Source: Ardenticatenales bacterium
Lineage (GTDB): Bacteria > Chloroflexota > Anaerolineae > Promineifilales > UBA4811
Direction: 5' to 3'
Assembly: GCA_013139935.1 (NCBI GenBank)
Contig: WSZX01000298.1
Span: 1-6,670 of the forward strand
Length of the DNA: 6,670 bases
Of this stretch, positions 1 to 6,098 are shown one piece after another. The notes below the pieces were generated by a model. That model saw only the letters and a list, made by a program, of their open reading frames with translations. It did no database searches and was not told the DNA's origin. The position numbers were made by a program, and so were the translations under genes. The first letter of the stretch is position 1, and the number at the start of each line of letters is the position of its first letter.

Positions 1-310
1 TTGTTGGTTGCCAGCTCAGGTTCGCCACTGTGGCGCCCATCAGCAACTGGAACAACGTTTTCTTGCGCCCGAAATTCCGGGCCTGCCGAATCCCCGATTG
101 GACCAAACGTGCCAGTCGATGCTCGACCACCTGTCGCATTTGCCGATATTCCTCGCCGGCTACGCTGTCTTGCGGGGCTCGTACCTCTTGCACGTGGATG
201 CACCCTGATCGTTCTGCCTTTGCTCCCCTTGCCCTTGACGCCCGTTCCGCCGAGCGCAACGGACAGACACTACGGACAACGGCATCAAGAACAGGTGCCT
301 GGCAACGGTG

Positions 311-315
311 CTTCT
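311..315. repeat. Target-site duplication CTTCT, left copy
   Basis: CTTCT directly abuts the left inverted repeat of the inserted element and is repeated at 469-473. Collapsing the two copies to one restores the transposase frame. Confidence 0.75.
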
Positions 316-344
316 GAGAGTGTGGAAAAACAAGCGAGGCGCTG
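316..344 (+). repeat. Left terminal inverted repeat of the 153-bp element
   Basis: The first 16 bases match the inverted right end at 13 positions, with the shared core GTGT-GAAAAA. Weaker similarity, with one gap, continues for about 13 more bases through GAGGCGCTG, opposite GCGGCGATG at the other end. Confidence 0.72.
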
Positions 345-380
345 TCCCCTCTCGATATACGCTACTGCACAAGGAAAGCT

Positions 381-429
381 GGCGGGCGTGGCGAAGGGGG
401 CGCTTCGCGCCCCCTTCGCCACCCCCGCC
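381..429. repeat. Large near-perfect palindrome (23-bp arms, 3-nt loop)
   Basis: The left arm (381-403) and right arm (407-429) are reverse complements apart from one C-C mismatch at 387/423, and enclose the loop TTC. The inner 16 bp, starting GTGGCGAAGGGGGCGC, are perfect. It lies inside the inserted 153-bp element, slightly right of its centre. As RNA or extruded single strand it would form a very stable hairpin. It lacks the T-run of an intrinsic terminator on either strand. Confidence 0.85.
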
Positions 430-438
430 TCTCTCTCC

Positions 439-468
439 CATCGCCGCAGCCTCTTTTTCAACACCCTC
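439..468 (-). repeat. Right terminal inverted repeat of the 153-bp element
   Basis: Read on the minus strand from 468, this begins GAGGGTGTTGAAAAAG and pairs with the left end at 316-344. The element ends where the CTTCT duplication starts at 469. Confidence 0.72.
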
Positions 469-473
469 CTTCT
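469..473. repeat. Target-site duplication CTTCT, right copy
   Basis: Second copy of CTTCT, directly next to the right inverted repeat. On the minus strand it supplies the Lys-Lys codons of the transposase motif HAGKK. Confidence 0.75.
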
Positions 474-1056
474 TCCCGGCGTGGTCTTCTCGGTATCCTC
501 GGCCGACCAAAGTGCTCGTTGTCTGATCCGCCGGGCAGGTGCACGTCATCTCGTCCAGGTCGATACGAAAGGCGCCTTTGGAGATCTGTTCCCCGTGTCC
601 GTAGGCAGCAACTTTCGCCACCAGTGTGCGATTGGCATCCGCAAATTCCTGGCGCGTCCCACCGTCGCCATAAGCGCAGTCGCCAATCGTCTCTTCAACT
701 TCCAAGCCCGTGTTTTCCTCGCTAGCTTCGGTCAGTTCAAGCGCCTTTTTCTCTGTCAGGAGCATTGCCCGCCAGTACTTACACCGGCGTGATCAACCGG
801 CTCTCGGCATCGACCGCGATCGCAGCTTTGTGTCCATCAAACCTCTTCGAACTGCTCTTGCGCCCGTGCCGTATCTCCGGATCGTGCACCGAAACGACCC
901 GATCGCGCGCTACTCCATCCTTGAGCGTCGTCTCCTTGTCAGAGCGCTCAACGTCCTGCCGAATCAATCGCTTCATCGGCCATCCCAACGCAGCCCATCG
1001 GCCGGGCCGCGCACACACGGCGCCCACAGATCAGCGAAAGCTGGGCGGCCTGGCGT

Positions 1057-1101
1057 GGTCACGTGACCTCATCGTGACCCCTGGCACTGTTCAACGTGAC
1101 C
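1057..1101 (+). promoter_or_regulatory. Candidate operator: GGTCACGTGACC palindrome plus CGTGACC repeats
   Basis: A perfect 12-bp palindrome, GGTCACGTGACC (1057-1068), is followed by two more copies of its right half: CGTGACC at 1073-1079 and at 1095-1101. The three same-strand copies start 11 and 22 bp apart, so all would face the same side of the helix. The array lies upstream of the exporter ATPase and reaches into its predicted promoter. Such phased half-sites are typical of operators for dimeric helix-turn-helix regulators. The neighbouring NarL-type response regulator is an obvious candidate partner, but that link is inference. Confidence 0.45.
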
Positions 1102-1117
1102 CGGCCGGTGGTATGCT
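1090..1117 (+). promoter_or_regulatory. Candidate promoter of the exporter operon
   Basis: A weak -35 (TTCAAC, 1090-1095), a 16-bp spacer and an extended -10 (TGG then TATGCT, 1112-1117) would start transcription near 1124. That gives a leader of about 30 nt before the ATPase. The ribosome site AGGGAGG (1144-1150) lies 5 nt before the ATG at 1156. The third CGTGACC repeat falls between the two promoter boxes, a position suited to control of polymerase access. Confidence 0.4.
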
Positions 1118-1155
1118 GATGCAAGAGAGATCAGATAGCAAATAGGGAGGCAATC

Positions 1156-2157
1156 ATGTCCGAACCAGTCCTGGTTGTTCAGTACCTGAAAAAAAAGTAC
1201 GGCGATTTCGAGGCCGTACGTGGCATCTCGTTTCGGGTGAGCCAGGGCGAGATCTTTGGCCTGTTGGGGCCCAACGGCGCGGGAAAGACCCAATCCATCT
1301 CGATGATGACCGGCCTCTTCCCACCCACCAGTGGCCAGGTGCACATCTGCGGCCTGGATCTCAGCCAGGATACCAACGCCGCCAAGCGCAAGGTCGGGTT
1401 GGTGCCACAGGAGTTGGCCCTCTACCCCACGCTTTCCGCCCGCGAAAACCTGATGTTCTTCGGCCGCATCTACGGCCTGCGCGGCAAGGAACTGCGTCAG
1501 CGCGTGAGCGCCATGCTAGAGGTCGTGCAGCTGACCGACCGCGCCGACGATGCGGTGGAGAAATACTCGGGCGGAATGAAGCGCCGGGTCAACATCGCGG
1601 CCGGGCTGCTCCACGAGCCCGAGATCCTCTTTCTTGACGAGCCTACCGTGGGAGTAGACCCGCAGAGCCGGAATGCCATCTTTGAGAGCGTAGAGGCGCT
1701 CAACCGGACCGGGACGAGCATTGTCTATACGACCCACTATATGGAGGAAGCGGAACGGCTCTGCCACCGGGTGGCCATCATAGACGAAGGGAAGATCATT
1801 GCGTTGGACACCCCTTCGGGATTGATCCAAAGCCTGGGAGGCGGCGTGATTCAGGTAGGGCTTGACGATGGGGCGGTGCAGGGGCCTCTGGGCGAGTTTG
1901 GCACCGAGCGTCAGGCGGGCGTTCCCGGGAAGCGGGTTCTCCAGGTGGTGGAACAGGTAAGCGACCTCGCCTCGGTCAAGGCGGCGTCTCTGAGCGATGG
2001 ATTGCTCAAGATCGAGGCGCACCGCGCCCAGGAGGCATTGATAGGGGTGCTGGAAATCACCAACCAGCTCGACGTCCGCATCACTATGCTCCAGATCCTG
2101 GAGCCGAACCTCGAGGGGGTCTTTTTGCACCTGACGGGAAAGAAACTGAGAGAGTGA
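1156..2157 (+). CDS. ABC-2 type exporter, ATP-binding protein
   Basis: This cytoplasmic ATPase subunit drives export through the two permeases encoded next. The 333-aa protein has the full ABC motif set: Walker A GPNGAGKT (38-45), Q-loop Gln85 in LVPQ, signature YSGGMKRR (137-144), Walker B ILFLDEP with catalytic Glu162, D-loop VGVDP (165-169) and switch His194 in YTTHY. The domain ends near residue 225. A C-terminal extension of about 100 aa, finishing EPNLEGVFLHLTGKKLRE, resembles the DUF4162-like tails of drug and antibiotic exporter ATPases such as DrrA, YbhF and LnrL. The residue after the Walker A Thr is Gln46, where Thr or Ser is usual. The start is supported by AGGGAGG 5 nt upstream. 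Codons 11-13 contain a run of eight A (1189-1196). The transported substrate cannot be read from the sequence. Confidence 0.95.
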   Translation: MSEPVLVVQYLKKKYGDFEAVRGISFRVSQGEIFGLLGPNGAGKTQSISMMTGLFPPTSGQVHICGLDLSQDTNAAKRKVGLVPQELALYPTLSARENLMFFGRIYGLRGKELRQRVSAMLEVVQLTDRADDAVEKYSGGMKRRVNIAAGLLHEPEILFLDEPTVGVDPQSRNAIFESVEALNRTGTSIVYTTHYMEEAERLCHRVAIIDEGKIIALDTPSGLIQSLGGGVIQVGLDDGAVQGPLGEFGTERQAGVPGKRVLQVVEQVSDLASVKAASLSDGLLKIEAHRAQEALIGVLEITNQLDVRITMLQILEPNLEGVFLHLTGKKLRE

Positions 2158-2167
2158 GGAGAAAACC

Positions 2168-3403
2168 ATGAACGCGCTGAGTATTGCTTTGAAGGATATC
2201 CGTATTCTGCTGCGCGAGCGTGGGTTGCTGGTCCAGCTTTTCCTGCTCCCTCTGGTGTTCATCATTGGGTTCAGCATGGTCTTCTCGATTGGTGGAGGGG
2301 ATGAGGCGATCACGCTGCCGGTGGTGAACCTCGACGCAGAGGGCGAGATCGCGCAGGCCCTCATTGATGACCTGAACGCGACCGGCGGCATCCAGGTGGC
2401 GCTCTACGCCCAGGATGAAGCAGAGGCACTGCTGGAGCAGGGAGAGATCAAACGACTGCTCTCGATTCCGGCCGGCTTTTCGGCCGACGTGGGCGCCGGC
2501 CGGCGCACTGTGCTGGAGCTGGTGAGCGACCCGGAAGCGAGCGAACAGCAGACGGCCGCGGTTCGAGAGGTGGTTGACGGCGTGACCCGTGATCTCTCAC
2601 TGGAAACCCAACTGAGGGAGGCTTTTCGCCGGATGGACGAGATGACTGCCATGGCGCCGCCAGAGTACCAGGCTTTTACCGAGACCACGATTGAGGAGCA
2701 GGCCCGCAGGCAGTTCGAGCGCTCTAGACACACCCCGCTGGTCTCCATAGCCCAAAGCTTTCCCACCAACCTTCTGGGCGGGCAGGACGAGCTGGGCGTG
2801 CAGGTCAGTGTCACCGGCTTGCTTGTGCTTTTTGTCTTTCTGACTGCACAGACCACGGCACAGTCGATCTATGACGAAAAAAAGGTGGGAAGCTTTCGCC
2901 GCCTGATGGCTGCGCCCTTGAGCAAGGCGGAACTGCTGGCGGGCAAGATGATCCCGAATCTGATCACCACCATGGCGCAGATTGTGGTGATCTTTGCCGC
3001 CGGCGTCCTGCTCATGCCCCTGCTGGGGATGGAGCCGCTAACGCTGGGCGATGACCTGCTGGGCCTGGCGGTGGTGTCGCTGCTAGTGGCGCTCTGTTCT
3101 ACCAGCATGGGGGTTCTGATCGCCGCGCTGGCTCGCACCGAGAACCAGATCAGCGGCATCAGCCAGGTGGCGCTCTGGGTGATGGGGGCGATGGGCGGGG
3201 CGTTCATGCCAAGGTTTCTGATGGGTGACTTCCTCAGCACGGTGAGCAAGGTGATACCCCACGCCTGGGCGACCGAAGCGTACTATGGCCTGCTGCTGCG
3301 CGGAAAAGGGATGGCCGGCATTACTGCCGAGCTGGCCGCCCTGGCAGCCTTTAGCGTGGTCTTTCTGGTAATCGGCGCGTGGCGCTTTGATTTCGACTCG
3401 TAA
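2168..3403 (+). CDS. ABC-2 type exporter permease, first subunit
   Basis: This 411-aa membrane subunit belongs to the ABC-2 permease type (YbhR/YbhS, LnrM/LnrN). It has a cytoplasmic N-terminal amphipathic stretch, helix 1 at about 20-42, then an extracytoplasmic domain of about 170 aa, and five helices near 211-233, 262-286, 297-322, 327-347 and 386-406. Between helices 2 and 3 lies YDEKKVGSFRRLMAAPLSK (235-253), the conserved cytoplasmic segment expected to contact the ATPase. IPHAWATEAYYGLL (363-376) is the second typical motif. The gene begins 10 bp after the ATPase stop with AGGAG (2157-2161) as ribosome site, so the two are translated from one message. It is related to the next gene, and the two probably form the heterodimeric channel. 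Confidence 0.92.
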   Translation: MNALSIALKDIRILLRERGLLVQLFLLPLVFIIGFSMVFSIGGGDEAITLPVVNLDAEGEIAQALIDDLNATGGIQVALYAQDEAEALLEQGEIKRLLSIPAGFSADVGAGRRTVLELVSDPEASEQQTAAVREVVDGVTRDLSLETQLREAFRRMDEMTAMAPPEYQAFTETTIEEQARRQFERSRHTPLVSIAQSFPTNLLGGQDELGVQVSVTGLLVLFVFLTAQTTAQSIYDEKKVGSFRRLMAAPLSKAELLAGKMIPNLITTMAQIVVIFAAGVLLMPLLGMEPLTLGDDLLGLAVVSLLVALCSTSMGVLIAALARTENQISGISQVALWVMGAMGGAFMPRFLMGDFLSTVSKVIPHAWATEAYYGLLLRGKGMAGITAELAALAAFSVVFLVIGAWRFDFDS

Positions 3404-3448
3404 GAGACACCCCAGAATAGGACAGGAGAGTGAGATAGGAGAGCAGAG

Positions 3449-4711
3449 ATGAGCTTTTTGATGAACGCTTTGGCAATGGCCGGCAAAGAGTTAAAGGTGT
3501 TGCTCAAGGACAAGGGTGCTCTGGCGGTGTTGTTCTTGCTGCCGCTCCTCTTTTCCGCGATCATGGGCGGGCCGCAAAAGATGCTCAGCGATGTGGGCGA
3601 AACAGGTCCGGGCGAGGAGCCCGCGCTGCAGATTGAGGCCTACCTGGTCAACCAGGACAGCGGTCCGTACGGGGCACAGGTGGCGGATGCCCTGAGTGCG
3701 ATTACCATGCTGGACATTGAAGCGCTGGACACGGCCGAGGAGGCAGACCAACTGGTTGCTGACGGGGAGCGGCCGGCGGCGATCATCATCCCGGCCAGCT
3801 TTAGCGCCCAGATCGATGCGTACGTGCCGACCGAGATACGGTTGATTGTGGACCCCACTGAGGAAGAGGCATCGAGCATCGTCTCCGGGATTGCCGAAAA
3901 GGCAGCCTCCAGTGTCGAGATGCTGGGGGAAATCCAGTACGGAATCCGAACGGTGATGGTCGAATCCGGCGTGTACGACCAACTCGAACCGCGAGCCCTT
4001 GCCGCCATCCAGGCGCAGACGTTGGGTGTCATCTGGGCGCAGGCACAGGAGATTCGCCAGAACCCTGTTATCCGGGTGGAGAGCAAGGACGTGGCGGGGG
4101 AAGAGGTGCTAGCCGATTGGAACCCTTTCAGCTACCTCACGCCCTCTTTTACGGTCATGTTTTCCTTTTTCCTGGTCGGGTTTGTCGCCGAGGCCCTCCT
4201 GAAAGAGAAAGAATCGGGCGCGTTCCGCCGCCTGTTGAGCTCGCCGATGCAGCGCGGCTCGATCATCGCCGGCAAGTTGCTGGCCTACATGGCGGTGGTG
4301 TTCCTGCAAGTGCTGGTGATGTTTACCGTGGGGAATGTACTATATAATATGCCCCTGGGAGATTCGCTCGTGGGGATCGTCGTCTTGACCCTGGCACTGG
4401 CGCTGACGGCGGCGTCGCTGGGGTTGATGATTGGATCGCTGTTTGGCACCAGCAAGACGGCCGGGAACGCTGGCACGATTCTGGGCTTTGTGCTCATGAT
4501 CATCGGCGGCTGCATCTATCCCACTTTTTGGGCAGAAGGGATGGTGTTCTATCTTTCGCAGCTAACGCCCCACGCGCATGCCATTGACGGCTATATCAAG
4601 CTGATGGCCGAGGGGGCCGGCGTGGGCGCTGTGTTGCCCAATATCGGAATCATGATCGGGATGGCCGCCGCCTTCTTTGGAATTGCCATGTGGCGGTTCA
4701 AGTTCGAATGA
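3449..4711 (+). CDS. ABC-2 type exporter permease, second subunit
   Basis: This 420-aa subunit has the same plan as the preceding permease: helix 1 at about 24-40, an extracytoplasmic domain of about 185 aa, then helices near 231-250, 274-299, 306-330, 341-361 and 395-415. The shared motifs are LKEKESGAFRRLLSSPMQRG (251-270), which should face the ATPase, and TPHAHAIDGYIKLM (373-386). The opening residues KELKVLLKDKGALAVLFLLP also parallel the first permease, which points to an old gene duplication with divergence in the outer domain. The ATG at 3449 is chosen because AGGAG (3437-3441) sits 7 nt upstream; a second ATG four codons later is less well placed. The gap to the first permease is 45 bp and shows no promoter or terminator. 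Confidence 0.92.
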   Translation: MSFLMNALAMAGKELKVLLKDKGALAVLFLLPLLFSAIMGGPQKMLSDVGETGPGEEPALQIEAYLVNQDSGPYGAQVADALSAITMLDIEALDTAEEADQLVADGERPAAIIIPASFSAQIDAYVPTEIRLIVDPTEEEASSIVSGIAEKAASSVEMLGEIQYGIRTVMVESGVYDQLEPRALAAIQAQTLGVIWAQAQEIRQNPVIRVESKDVAGEEVLADWNPFSYLTPSFTVMFSFFLVGFVAEALLKEKESGAFRRLLSSPMQRGSIIAGKLLAYMAVVFLQVLVMFTVGNVLYNMPLGDSLVGIVVLTLALALTAASLGLMIGSLFGTSKTAGNAGTILGFVLMIIGGCIYPTFWAEGMVFYLSQLTPHAHAIDGYIKLMAEGAGVGAVLPNIGIMIGMAAAFFGIAMWRFKFE

Positions 4712-4872
4712 TGGTCGGGCCGATTTCCCAACCGCTCCCCGGCCCGCAAGAGTCGCCGCTCCAAGGTGGTTCCCAGCCCGCGATGGCGGCCAGGATAGGC
4801 TCCGCGAAGGTGCGGGTCTGGTCAGCGGCGGAAATCACGGGACAGAACCCGGTATCACCATCACCGCAGCCT

Positions 4873-4900
4873 TTGAACAGACCGCCAAAACCAGATACAA
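4873..4900 (+). promoter_or_regulatory. Promoter of the kinase-regulator pair, probably leaderless
   Basis: TTGAAC (4873-4878), a 16-bp spacer and TACAAT (4895-4900) make a strong sigma-70-type match inside the 196-bp gap after the second permease. Transcription should start about 6-8 nt after the -10, at 4906-4908, on or next to the kinase ATG at 4908. There is no Shine-Dalgarno sequence before that ATG, in contrast to the three exporter genes, which agrees with a leaderless message. The rest of the gap (4712-4872) shows no gene, no clear terminator and no CGTGACC repeat. Confidence 0.6.
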
Positions 4901-4907
4901 TCTCACT

Positions 4908-6098
4908 ATGACCCAGTCACCCACTTCGCAACACGAGGAGCGACTGCTCCACCTGATTGCGTACACGATTCTGGCGTCGGTTGCCATCATTGCCCTTCGC
5001 CATATGCTCCAGGAAGGTGTGCGGTGGGAAATACCGGCCCTGCTGCTGGCGGCGTTCGGCGTCCTGATGGCCCGTATACCGCCGGCGGGAGCGCCCCCGA
5101 CTCGTGCCTACCTCTACCTGGGGACACAGACGGCGCTGGTCACAACCCTGATGATCTTGTCCTCCGAACCTACCCTGTTTCCCACGCTGCACTTCATCCT
5201 GAGCGCCCAGGCGATGATCCTGCTACCCAACAAGAGGGGATGGCTCTGGATCGGCTTGTTCGCACTGTTGACTGGCCTCATCCTCTCAGGAGGCGGCCCA
5301 GAGACTCTCGTGTCGGCGTTGCTCTACGCCGCTGGCTACTTTTTTTTCGGCGTCTTTGCCCATGCCCTGGCTCGCGCCAATCTTGCCCGGCAGGAGAGCC
5401 AGCAGTTGTTAGCGGAGCTGCGAAAAGCTCATACCCAACTGCAGGAATATGCCGCTCAAGTGGAGGAACTGGCTGTTGCGGAGGAGCGCAACCGTCTGGC
5501 GCGGGAGATGCACGACACACTGGGTCATCGCCTGACGGTTGCGGCCGTGCAACTGGAGGGAGCGCAGCGCCTGATTCCGCAAGATCCCGAGCGGGCGACC
5601 GCCATGGTGGCGACAGGGCGGGAGCAGTTACGCGATACGTTGGCAGATTTGCGACAGACGGTGGCTACCCTGCGAATCCCGCTCGAGGCCGATCTGCAAC
5701 TGCGCAAGAGCCTGAGACAGTTGGCGTCTAGTTTTGAGAAAGCGACGGGAATCGAGGTGCACCTGGTTTCGCCGGACGAGATGCCGCCCCTTCCCCGAGC
5801 TCAGCGGCTGGCGCTTTACCGGGCGGCGCAAGAAGCGCTGACGAATGTGCAGCGGCACGCCCAGGCGGAGCAAGCGTGGCTCACGCTCATGCCGCAAAAA
5901 GACCAAATTGTTCTGGTGGTGAGCGATAACGGAGTGGGATTCCCGGCCGGACCGGCCGCCGAAACCAACTTTGGTCTCCGGGGTTTGCAGGAGCGGGTGC
6001 TGCAGTTGGGTGGCGAGCTCATCCTGGAAACGCGAGCCGGGGGCGGGGCGCAACTCCGACTCTCCTTGCCCTTGGCTGAGGCGCCGGCCGGTGAGTGA
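4908..6098 (+). CDS. Membrane sensor histidine kinase, NarL/DesK-type (HisKA_3)
   Basis: This sensor kinase should autophosphorylate on His and pass the phosphate to the regulator encoded next. From the ATG at 4908 it has 396 aa. Six hydrophobic helices (about 14-33, 40-57, 68-85, 90-107, 110-127, 133-155) have very short loops, so there is no sizeable extracellular sensor domain. A coiled-coil linker follows (about 156-196), then the HisKA_3 H-box AREMHDTLGHRLT with His202, the N-box QEALTNVQRHA (Asn313), the G1 box VSDNGVGF (Asp340) and the G2 box FGLRGLQERV. This plan is that of intramembrane-sensing kinases such as DesK, LiaS and LnrJ. The reading frame is open back to 4677 inside the permease gene, but those extra 77 residues are polar, overlap the permease and have no ribosome site, so 4908 is preferred. 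A run of eight T lies at 5340-5347 in helix 6. Confidence 0.92.
   Translation: MTQSPTSQHEERLLHLIAYTILASVAIIALRHMLQEGVRWEIPALLLAAFGVLMARIPPAGAPPTRAYLYLGTQTALVTTLMILSSEPTLFPTLHFILSAQAMILLPNKRGWLWIGLFALLTGLILSGGGPETLVSALLYAAGYFFFGVFAHALARANLARQESQQLLAELRKAHTQLQEYAAQVEELAVAEERNRLAREMHDTLGHRLTVAAVQLEGAQRLIPQDPERATAMVATGREQLRDTLADLRQTVATLRIPLEADLQLRKSLRQLASSFEKATGIEVHLVSPDEMPPLPRAQRLALYRAAQEALTNVQRHAQAEQAWLTLMPQKDQIVLVVSDNGVGFPAGPAAETNFGLRGLQERVLQLGGELILETRAGGGAQLRLSLPLAEAPAGE

Larger units (their letters stand above)
316..468. mobile_element. 153-bp MITE-like element inserted in the transposase relic
   Basis: This small non-coding element has imperfect terminal inverted repeats. The left end reads GAGAGTGTGGAAAAAC (316-331). 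The right end, read on the minus strand, is GAGGGTGTTGAAAAAG (468-453), which matches at 13 of 16 positions. It is flanked directly by CTTCT at 311-315 and 469-473, a 5-bp target duplication. The boundaries are confirmed independently: deleting the element plus one CTTCT joins the minus-strand codons AAG AAG to CAC CGT TGC, so that the transposase continues in frame from HAGKK into HRCQAPVLDAVVRSVCPLR, as expected for the zinc-knuckle-like region of such transposases. No reading frame inside looks like a protein. It would have been moved in trans by a transposase that recognises these ends; which family is unknown. Confidence 0.82.
1..985 (-). pseudogene. IS1182-like DDE transposase, decayed C-terminal portion
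   Basis: The minus strand encodes pieces of a DDE transposase that resembles the IS1182 family. In order from the right they are: QDVERSDKETTLKDG and VHDPEIRHGRKSSSKRFDGH (about 985-830); ITPV, a TAA stop (779-781), then VLAGNAPDREK in the same frame; a 1-nt shift in the A/G run at 744-751; ALELTEASEENTGLEVEET and IGDCAYGDG with the probable second catalytic Asp; RIDLDEMTCTCPADQTT; then, beyond an inserted element, VCPLR (254-268). GKGSKGRTIRVHP (196-240) and EEYRQMRQVVEHRLARLVQ follow in changing frames. The Glu codon of VVEH (122-124) is the likely third catalytic residue. The N-terminal half with the first Asp is not recognisable beyond about 985, and the gene runs off the left edge. With at least one stop, three frameshifts and one insertion it cannot make a working enzyme. 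The family call rests on remembered motifs, not a search. Confidence 0.82.

Noticed and set aside
381..429. The hairpin as an intrinsic transcription terminator
   Set aside because: There is no T-run after the stem on either strand. On the plus strand the following bases are TCTCTCTCCC, and the hairpin lies inside a mobile element.
1..792. Long plus-strand open frames across the transposase region
   Set aside because: They are antisense to clear transposase motifs on the minus strand, show no recognisable domain and cross the inserted element.
1516..2391. Long minus-strand open frame opposite the ATPase gene
   Set aside because: It is a GC-rich codon-phase shadow of an unmistakable ABC ATPase and has no recognisable motifs of its own.
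2581..2592. CGTGACCCGTGA inside the first permease as a further operator copy
   Set aside because: It is a single match within coding sequence, far from any promoter, and probably chance.
4322..4348. Perfect TATAAT in an AT-rich patch inside the second permease, as an internal promoter
   Set aside because: The best upstream partner (TTTACC) is poor and 15 bp away. The patch encodes a normal VLYNMP stretch of the protein, and a better promoter lies just before the kinase.
4716..4746. Stem CGGGCCG/CGGCCCG after the second permease as a terminator
   Set aside because: The stem is only 7 bp with a 17-nt loop, and no T-run follows. It is weak in a GC-rich context.
4677..4907. Upstream extension of the kinase reading frame to 4677, adding 77 residues
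   Set aside because: It overlaps the end of the permease gene, has no ribosome site, reads as low-complexity polar sequence and contains the strong promoter at 4873-4900. The ATG at 4908 fits better.
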